Origin: Nocardiopsis gilva YIM 90087
GTDB lineage: Bacteria; Actinomycetota; Actinomycetes; Streptosporangiales; Streptosporangiaceae
Length of the DNA: 64,000 nucleotides
Reading direction: 5' to 3'
Assembly: GCF_002263495.1 (NCBI RefSeq)
Contig: NZ_CP022753.1
Span: 5,394,001 to 5,458,000, forward strand
Shown here: piece by piece, positions 16,177 to 24,400 of the stretch
Position numbering within the stretch: the stretch's first letter is position 1
How the letters are laid out: the number at the start of each line of letters is the position of its first letter
Notes under the pieces: model-generated
The model's input: only the letters and a program-made list of their open reading frames with translations
Told to the model about the DNA's origin: nothing
The model's database searches: none
Position numbers and translations under genes: made by a program

Positions 16177-16785
16177 TCACGGCGTGAGGCCATGCGCCGC
16201 GATCAATACCTCCGCCGCGTCGCGGGCGCCGCGCATCGCCTCGCTCCGGTCTCTGAGCACGGTGGTGACGGTCACGCCTTCCACGAGGACGAACAGCTGC
16301 TCGGCGAGGCCCTCGGGATCCGTGGCACCGGCCTGGGCCGCCAGTTCCTTCATGTAGGAGCGCATCCAGCGCTTCTGGTCCAGGGCCACCTGCCGCGCAG
16401 GGTGGCCGGGGGTGGAGATCTCGGCGACGGCGTTGACGAACGCACAGCCGCGGAAGCCCTCGACCTCGCCGGACAGCCACGCGTCGAGTGCATCGAAAAC
16501 CGCCAGCAGTCGGTCCCGCGGCTCGGATCGCTCCTCCACGGTCGTGGTCAACCGCGCGCGCCACACCTCATCGCGTTGCCGAAGATAGGCACCCACGAGT
16601 TCGTCTTTCGAGCCGAAGTGCTTGTACAGGGTCATCTTGGCCACGCCGGAGCGGGCCACGACCGTGTCGACCCCCGTGGCGCCGATGCCCTCCTCGTAGA
16701 AGAGTCGCGACGCCGTTTCAAGGACGCGCTGCGCTGCTGAACTCTGCACGCGCTGCCCGTTGGCCGGGCCCTTCTGAGCACTCAC
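16177..16785 (-). CDS. TetR-family transcriptional regulator
   Basis: A 202-residue regulator. The DNA-binding domain occupies about residues 15-65: AAQRVLETASRLFYEEGIGA, TGVDTVVARSGVAKMTLYKH and FGSKDELVGAYL. The C-terminal domain has FDALDAWLSGEVEGFRGCAF and QLFVLVEGVTVTTVLRDRSE, like the TetR_C_33/LmrA-type ligand domains. Start GTG 16785. Three related palindromes (one by the MFS gene, two in its own 5' region) make autoregulation and control of the pump the simplest reading. Confidence 0.9.
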   Translation of the reverse strand: MSAQKGPANGQRVQSSAAQRVLETASRLFYEEGIGATGVDTVVARSGVAKMTLYKHFGSKDELVGAYLRQRDEVWRARLTTTVEERSEPRDRLLAVFDALDAWLSGEVEGFRGCAFVNAVAEISTPGHPARQVALDQKRWMRSYMKELAAQAGATDPEGLAEQLFVLVEGVTVTTVLRDRSEAMRGARDAAEVLIAAHGLTP

Positions 16786-16822
16786 GATCCGCCGCCCCCT
16801 TACCGAACTCGATGCCTTGACT

Positions 16823-16836
16823 ATACAGATCCGTCT
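16823..16836. promoter_or_regulatory. Imperfect TetR-type operator near the tetR start
   Basis: ATACAG-AT-CCGTCT matches the perfect 14-mer at 11 of 14 positions and overlaps TTGACTATACAG, which could be promoter sequence. It lies about 40 bases upstream of the tetR start, so it probably takes part in autoregulation. Confidence 0.55.
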
Positions 16837-16855
16837 AGCTACTTTGAAACCAGGC

Positions 16856-16869
16856 AGACAGACCTGTCT
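16856..16869. promoter_or_regulatory. TetR-type operator, second perfect copy
   Basis: AGACAG-AC-CTGTCT, identical to the site at 14880-14893, lies between tetR (minus strand) and a small plus-strand ORF starting at 16897. It is placed to control both directions. Confidence 0.8.
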
Positions 16870-16896
16870 GTACTCCTTCGTCCCATCGGAGAGGCG

Positions 16897-17247
16897 ATGA
16901 CCACGCTGAAACGCCGGCTGCGGTCACTGATCACCGCCGTGGTGGACTTCCACCGGGAAATGGAGCGCGGCTTGACCGTGATGCGTTACGGCGAGACCCC
17001 GAGAAGCGCGCGCCGGACCTGCCCCTACCCCGCACACACGAACCGGCCACTGCCCCACCACGGGCAGCAGCGTCTGACAACCGTCGGACGCCCGTCTACA
17101 CGGAAAGGCGGGCGGGGGTCGGACCACCGAGCGACAAGCCGAAGGGGAAGAATCGGCGGCATCCAGCACAGGGATGTCGCCGTCGCTCACCTAGCGCCCG
17201 CCCGACGACCCGCCCTCGTCGATGCGCGACTGCAAGTCCGGATGTAG
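16897..17247 (+). CDS. Possible small protein divergent from tetR
   Basis: ATG 16897 follows GGAGAGG and lies 28 bases after the perfect TetR-type operator. The first 35 residues (MTTLKRRLRSLITAVVDFHR, then EMERGLTVMRYGETP) look like a genuine basic amphipathic helix. The remainder is Arg/Pro/His-rich and runs antisense into the frameshifted membrane gene, so the true end is doubtful; the gene may be truncated. No family recognised. Confidence 0.35.
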   Translation: MTTLKRRLRSLITAVVDFHREMERGLTVMRYGETPRSARRTCPYPAHTNRPLPHHGQQRLTTVGRPSTRKGGRGSDHRATSRRGRIGGIQHRDVAVAHLAPARRPALVDARLQVRM

Positions 17248-17683
17248 TCCTGGTCAGCCTCCACACGCTCACGTTCAAGATCGGCGATCCGCTCCTCATC
17301 GAGGCGATTCTGGAACCGTAGACAAGACGGAAGTCGCGGTCGGTCTCGTGCTCGGCCAGCTCCACCGGCATGATCTTGTTGACCAGGAACCAGCCAACAA
17401 CGAACAGCGGAACCATCACCACGACCAGCGGCGGGATGAACAGGGTTGCACCCAGGCAAATCACGCCAAGCGCGATCCGCCCCCAGACCCGATTGCGCCG
17501 GGCCTGCGCCTCCGGCGTCTGGCCCCGAGAACCGCGAGGCGTCGCAGCGGCGATCGCCTCCGCCTCATCCAGCTCACCCTGCTGAATCCTGACAATGTCG
17601 CCAGAGCTCACCCCGCAGGCATGGAGATAGCGAACGTGCTTGCGTCTCTCCATGAAGCTTCCGTACTGCCTCTTCTCTCCCAT
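17187..17683 (-). pseudogene. Small membrane protein gene with a one-base frameshift
   Basis: Starts MGEKRQYGSFMERRKHVRYL at 17683 and has two adjacent membrane segments (IALGVICLGATLFIPPLVVV; VPLFVVGWFLVNKI). After HETDRDFRLVYG the frame turns into low-quality residues up to 17096. In the next frame the downstream sequence reads FQNRLDEERIADLERERVEA then DQDYIRTCSRAST before stopping at 17187, a convincing charged helix. The switch lies at about 17312-17318 and needs one extra base. Either the gene is broken or the sequence has an error. It follows the immunity-like gene on the same strand. N-terminal GVSSGDIVRIQQGELDEAEA resembles a short cytosolic helix; function unknown. Confidence 0.6.
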
Positions 17684-17870
17684 CTGCCACCTTCCCGATC
17701 ATCGCGCTTTATAGGTCCGATGATCCTACCCTCGATAGGCTCACCACTCTCACTCCATCAACGCTGCGTGAAGGTCAGCACGGAGAAATCAAGGGAATAT
17801 TCAGCATCTTCTCCCACGCGCGCAATTTCCCATTCCACCACCTGACATTACCTTATACCTAATTGGCGCG

Positions 17871-18419
17871 CTAGTCCGCATCCCCGTATGCAGAACAGAC
17901 ACTAGAAGGAACTCGGTACCCTCTCGCTGCGTCCATATCAAAAATGACAAGAAGAGCATCCGGGATGTAGGAGATCCGGCCCTCTACAATCTCTCCCAAC
18001 GCAATGACAACGCTTTTTCCTCCAGCAAATCCGAGGCGAACAGCCCACGGGACTTCTGAACATCCTTCATTAGGAACGTGTCTAGCCACGCTGGATTGAT
18101 TGACTGATCGGCCAATGAAACCCCTCCAGCCAAAGGCTTCGGTCACATTAATATAATCATCCGACCGCTGTTGAACTGAGGGAAAGTCATCGCGCAAGTT
18201 CAGCGCCAGAGCCTCGTTCAGGCCATCAACAACCCAGGTGAAATATAGCGTCTTTCCGCTGGAGAACACGAGACATATGGCAACATCAACCTCGTGAAAG
18301 AGTCCTCCGTGCTCATGTCCACACGGCCACCCTTCCCCCTCAAGGGGGAGGTACCATGCCGACACCAAGGAATCACCGGGCACGAAATTGATCAGGTCTT
18401 CAATGAAGTTTTCTGACAT
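17871..18419 (-). CDS. Probable immunity protein for the Rhs toxin
   Basis: A 182-residue acidic protein without signal or membrane segment: MSENFIEDLINFVPGDSLVS, HEHGGLFHEVDVAICLVFSS, YINVTEAFGWRGFIGRSVNQ and PWAVRLGFAGGKSVVIALGE. I do not recognise a family. Three things suggest immunity: it starts 35 bases after the stop of the Rhs toxin gene on the same strand, it is small, acidic and cytosolic, and its base composition is much lower in GC than the genome around it (a 60-base line at 17941 is 50% GC, against 75% at 20041), as in the toxin tip. Polymorphic-toxin loci routinely place the cognate immunity gene here. Confidence 0.65.
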   Translation of the reverse strand: MSENFIEDLINFVPGDSLVSAWYLPLEGEGWPCGHEHGGLFHEVDVAICLVFSSGKTLYFTWVVDGLNEALALNLRDDFPSVQQRSDDYINVTEAFGWRGFIGRSVNQSSVARHVPNEGCSEVPWAVRLGFAGGKSVVIALGEIVEGRISYIPDALLVIFDMDAARGYRVPSSVCSAYGDAD

Positions 18420-18454
18420 TACGCATCCAAATTGACCTCTATCTCCCGCAGAGA

Positions 18455-21400
18455 TTAGTAGCGTCCAAAGTACTGGAACAATCCACTGGAATCGAAGGTT
18501 GCCCCGAACCCTCTGCCGCCAGCGCTATCCGGCATGATGTGACGAGTCCCTCCACGAAATCCGCCTGACGTCACAGGAGATACCGCACTACTCGGATGTG
18601 TCAGAATATCATCCAGAAGGCTCTGACCAGCAGAGTCAAACTCCTTACCGCTTACCTTAGGAAGATCCCCTCGGCCCATGTGCTTCTGATACTCCCGACC
18701 AGCCCTGGTCAAGTTATTCTTATCGGGCCTCATTCCACTTCGCGACAAGGCGTCCAGCCCGCCACAGTTGTGGGTGAGGACGTCACTCGAAGCGCCGACA
18801 GCGACGTTGTAGGTGTGGATGCCCTCAACCGTGAGGTTATGGACCTTCGCGGATTGAGTCCAAGCTCGGGTCGCGGTGACCTGGACCCACGTACCGGAAG
18901 AAGTCTCCAGCCACATGCCCGGACGCAGGTCGCCTGCGTCCAGCCACTCGCCCAGCTCGGGGACCCAGAAGGGGTGCGCCTCCGTGGCGATGATGATGTC
19001 ACCACCAGCCAGCGGGCCAGGCATACCGCCGTTTCCGTTGAGGCCGCCGGCGTCAGGGCCGAGCTCAGCTTCCGCAGGCTTCTCTGTGCTGGTGTCGACC
19101 GTGATCTCGACCAGGTCTTTCGACCCTTGGCCGATGATGGTGGCCAGAACCGTCTTCTCTGACTGTTCTCCCGTTTCGGGGTCAGTCGCGATGACCTTCT
19201 CGCCGACGTCGACATCCTCGATCGGCTTCTTCGACCCGTCGGCCATCAGAACGCCAGTGCCGGGGACAAAGCTGTTGCACCCGGTTGGCCCGTTGCGGGC
19301 GGCCCCGCCGCCCTTGCTACGGGAGAAGAAGCCAGAGAGCTTGCTGGACAGCCCCGAGCGGCCACCGCCAGCCCCAGCGCGGCTGGCGCCGCTGCTGAAC
19401 ATTGACCCGATCTTGCTGGAGGCTGCCGACGCGACCTTGCCGCCGAGGGCACCGCCGGCTGCGCCGAAGGCGCCGCCCAATGCCGTGGATGTTAGGGCGT
19501 CGGTGACGCTCCATTGCTCCTTGGGGGTATCCAGTTGGTATTGGACCAGGCCGGAGACCGCGCCGCCGAGGGCTGCGCAGCCGATGGTTCCGGCTCCGGC
19601 GGTGGCCACCGAGCAGGCGGCGCCGACTGCGATTCCGGCGCCCGTTGCGATAATGGTGTTCTTATGTCGACGGACGAAGGATGACGTGGCGCGATACGCG
19701 CGCTTCACATAACTCTTGGTCTTGTGGTAGGCGCGGCGGACATATCTTCTGGCCTGGTGGTACTTCTTCCGGACGTAGCGCTTCGCCTGGTGGTACTTCT
19801 TCTTGACGTACTTCTTGACCTTCTTGTACTGGCGCTTAACGTACTTCTTGCCCTTGTTGTAGACCTTCTTAGCCTTTTTCACTCCCTTCTTGACCTTGCT
19901 CTTGGTCCAGTTCCAGGCCTTGTCGAGGAACATCCCCGACGGGTCGCTCCAGGTGACCGGGTTGTTGTTGGAGTACACGTAGCCGTGCATCTGCTGGGCG
20001 TCGGTCGGGTCCATCACCGGGTCGACCGAGATGAACCGGCCGATCGCCGCGTCGTAGGCGCGGGCGCCCAGTTGGGTGAGGCCGGTGGACGCGTCGATCG
20101 TGCCGCCGACGAAGCCCTTCTCACCCGGCCACTCGCCGGTCGACGAGCGCTCCTCGCCGAACGGGGTGAACCGCCGCTGGACGGCCTCGCCCGTCGAAGC
20201 GTCGATCGCGAGCTGGCCGCTGCCGTGGTGGTCGGAGATCAGCCAGTGCAGCGACCCGTCGTTCTCGCGCATCGCGACCGTCTCGCCCGCGTGCTCGTAG
20301 TAGCGGGTCGCCTCGGTCTTCTGCTCCGCGGCGTCGAACCGAAGTTCCATTCCCGGCAGGTAAAGCGTCGACGACTGCGCGTCGCGGCGCAGCAGGCGCT
20401 GGCCGTTGGCGTCATAGGTGTAGCTGGTCGCCTGGTCGCCCTCGGTGACCTTGACCAGGTTCCCCTCCGCGTCCCACTCCAGGTTCTGGTCGTGCTCCGC
20501 GGTGAGTCGGCTGGTCATGTTGCCCGACTCGTCGTAGCCGTACTTCTCCAACCGGTCGCCCTCAGGCCCGGTCTCCTCGACCTTGGTGAGCGCGTGCGGC
20601 TGCAGCTTCCCCGGGTCGGGGTGGGTGTAGGTACGGACGGTGTCACCGCTGCTGGACGCGGAGTGCTTGGTCTCCGTCAGTCGGTTGCCGACCTTGTCGT
20701 AGGCGTACGAGTGCCAATAGGGCGCAGCGCCGCCCAGTGCGTCGGCCGACGGCTTCTCCGCACAGGACTTCTTGTCGTCGTCCTCTCCTGGTTTGGAGGT
20801 CCACGCCTCGGTGAGACGGCGCAGGCCGTCGTAGGCGAAGCACTGCGTGTCGCTTGCCAGTCCCTCCGCCGTGGGCTTGTCGCTGATGCTCAGGACGTTG
20901 CCCGCGTCGTCATACGTGTAGCTCTGGTGGCTCAGCGACCCGGACCCGATCTCGGGGACGGTGCTGATAGACGACAGCCTGCCGGTCCGCCGGTCGTAGT
21001 CGTAGGTCGCCCAGGTCTTCTTCGCCCCGCTGTTCCCCTTGTGGAACTCACGCTGGACCAGCTCGCCGATCTTGGAGAACTTGGCCTCGCTGACGACCTT
21101 GTCGCGACCGGCCTGCACCATCGTGGGCATGCCGAGTTCGTTGTAGTGGTACTGCACCAGCTCGCGCGGCAGCTTGCCCGCCTTGGGCAGCACAACGCTC
21201 TGCGTGGAGCCGTCGGGGTTGTAGTCGGTGGCGAACCGGTACTTCCCGGAGAGCACCCCCTCGCTCTCCGGGATGCTGATCTCGGTCATCAGCGGCTGGT
21301 ACAGCTTGTTGTACTTCAGCACCCGCTGGGTGTAGGCGCTATTGCCGCTATAGCGGGTCGCGGAGCTGAGCTGCCCCTTCTGCACCGTGTCGTAGACCAT

Positions 21401-24400
21401 CCCGACGCGCTGCGTCCCCTTCGGGGAGTCCTCGAAGACCCCGGTTTGGCGCCCCAGCTCGTCGTAGGTGTAGGCGAGGGTCCGGCCGCGACCGTCGGTC
21501 TGCGACACCAGCTGGTCGAGTTCGTCGTACTTGAAGGTCGTGGTTCCAGCGTCGGGGTCGACCGTCTTGATCTGCCGCCCCCGAAGGTCATACCTGTACT
21601 TCCAGACGTTGCCCGCCGGGTCGGTCACCGTGGCGAGCTCATCCGCCTTCGTGTAGGTGTACTTCGTGGCGTCGTACTTGCCTTCGGGCTTGTTCCCGTG
21701 GTGCTGCCGCATCTCGGTCATGCGCCCGCGAGCGTCGTAGAGGGTGGTTGTGGCAGTGTCGCCCGCCGGGACCGTAACCAGGGTCCGGTCACCCAGTTCC
21801 TGGACGCTGGTGCGCAGCACCTCCTTGCCGCGCGACCGCTGGACGGTGGCGGTCTGCCGCCCCGCTCCGTCGTAGACCGACTCGGTCTGCCTCGGGATCT
21901 CGTCCTCGTTGTTGACGACGAACAGCTTGTCGCTGGGCTCCTCGCCGTTCGGGTAGGCCTCCCGCTCCAGGACGACGTTGCCCCGCGAGTCGTAGAAGAC
22001 CTCGCTGATCAGCCGCCCGTCGATACCGGGGCTCTGCTGCTGCCGCGGGCGCAGCATGCCGTCGTAGATCTCGTAACTCGCGACGTAGTCCCCGCGGTTG
22101 TTGAGCTCATAGGTGACGACGCTGGAGGGCGCGTCGGCCCGGATGTTGTACTCGAACTTCGCGCTCGGCCGCTCCTTGTTCTTCTCCTTGTCCCGGTCGG
22201 CGAGCCAGACCGAGGTCATCCGCCCGAGCGGGTCGTAGGCGAGGTCGGTGCGATTCCCGTTGGCGTCGGTCTCCGAGACGAGCGACGAGCGCAGCGGGTC
22301 CATGCGCACGGTCGTGGTGTGCCCGAGCACATTGGTGTTGGCGATCTCCGTTTCCGGGCCGCCGGGCACGTCGGAGGAGTACGAGGTCTTCGAGACGTTC
22401 CCGGCCGCGTCGGTGTCGGTCACCTGGCGCCCGTACTTGTCGTAGGTGCCCTGCGAGATCGTCAGGTACTTGGGGGTGTCCCCGTCGTAGTCCTCGAGCT
22501 CCTGGGCCTTGGTGACGAGCCCGCGCGTGGGCTTCTCACCGAATCCCTTGCCGTCGTACAGGATCCGCTCGTCGGAGATCACGTCGTCCGGGTACGTGGG
22601 CTTCTCGCCGCACTTGACCGACAGCACCTCCTCACGGGACTGCAGCGCGATCAGCCATTTGTCGGTGTTACGTGCGTAGGAGACCCGGACGCACTGGTCG
22701 TCGTCGGGGTCGGACACGTCCCCGTGGTCGTCGATGCGGCTCAGGAACCCGTACTCGTCGAAGGTGCTGTCGGTGAGCGTGACGCGCTGCTTCCCGCCTT
22801 CGAGAGGGGTGTAGGTCCGCTCCGACTGCGTGTCGGTGTGATACGAGCGCAGGGTCCCCCACTTGTACTTGCGCTCGGCGGTCTGCTTCTTCCACGGGAT
22901 GCTGATCTCCTTGGAGATCACCTCACCGCCGGGGCCGTTGCGCTCGATGACTTCGCGCGTTTGACCGTTGAAGGCGTCATGGTCGGTGTCCGTGCCCCCT
23001 TCGGAGTCGGTGATCTTCACCGACCGCTTGCCGGACGACAGCTTGTCGCCGTCCATGCCCCGGTAGAAGAGGTACTCGGTCTCCGAGCGGGTGTCGTCCG
23101 GGTGCCCCTCGCGCACCTTGACGCGCTCGTACCCGCGCCACTGCGACCAGGTCTTCTGCTTCTCGGGGACCAGGCCGTCGGCGTCGTCGAAGTGCCAGGC
23201 GCCGCCGCCGAGGTACTCGTAGGAGGTGACGACGTCGGGCTGCCCGCCGACCAGGTCCTCCTCCGTGACCCGCGTGACGACGTACTTGTGGAACCAGTCG
23301 GTGAGCTCCTCCTCGCCCTCGGGTGTCCAGATCACCGGGTAGCAGCGCTTGGTGTTCTTGTCCGGCTTGGGTGTGGAGCCCGCCGTGCACTCCGGCGCGG
23401 AGTACTCGACGTGCACCCGCCCACCGGTCTCGTTGGAGACCGAGGTGATCCGGTACTTCAGCATCGGAGCAGGCCCGTCACGGGTGGAGTCGACCCGGTT
23501 CTCCATGGCTTGGCCGTGGAAGACCACCTTCGGCATCGTCTCTGTGCCGCCGACGTGCCCGGTGTGGGTGACGGACTTCAGCCACAGCGCCGGGTCGGTG
23601 CCGTCACCCGGCTTCGGGTAGGAGTGTTCGAGCTTCCACGAGTCGACCGGCTTGTAGCCGCTCCCGTCGTAGACCTCGGTGGTGACCTTGTCCAGTTTCT
23701 TGGTCGACCAGAAGGACGGCGAGTGCTTTCCGACGCACTTCTCGTCCTTCTTGCACTCCTGGTCGGTGGGGACGTCCGGCCAGTGCTTGGCATTGGCCTC
23801 GGTGCGCTTCTTGGGCGCGCAGTCGAAGTCCTTGCTGGGGATGCAGCGCTCGCCGACGGTGAACTTCACCCGGGCCGGGGCCTTGGCGAAGACGTCGTCG
23901 GAGCGCAGCCCGTACTCGATGCGGTTGAGGTTGCCCGCGCGGGTGTAGGGCGTCGCCTCGGTCTTGACGTTGCGGCCGTAGTAGTCGGTGTACTTGTCGT
24001 AGTAGTACGTGGTGACGTTGCCGTGCACGTCGACCTCGTAGTCGAGGTTCCACCGGTAGGCCTGCTGGCACCAGGAATCGGCGAACGACGACGCGTGGCA
24101 CGGCTCCCCGGAGTCGTTGCCGTAGACGGGCACGGTCCAGGTGGACTTGGTCTCCGGCTTGCCCTTCGACCATCCGGGCAGGCGGTTGCGGCCGAAGTAG
24201 TACTGGGTGCCGTCGGTGGTGGTGACGCGCCAGTACTCGCCGTCGTTGTCGCCGTTCTTGGCGCCGGTCAGCCGCTCGATCCTGGAGCCGTCGTCGTTGC
24301 GCGGGTGCCAGTCTCCGTCCTTGTCGATGATCAGCTCGGTCGACGTCCCGTTGAGGGACATGGTGGCGTTGTGGCGTCCCCAGCACTGGTCGCCGGTCTT

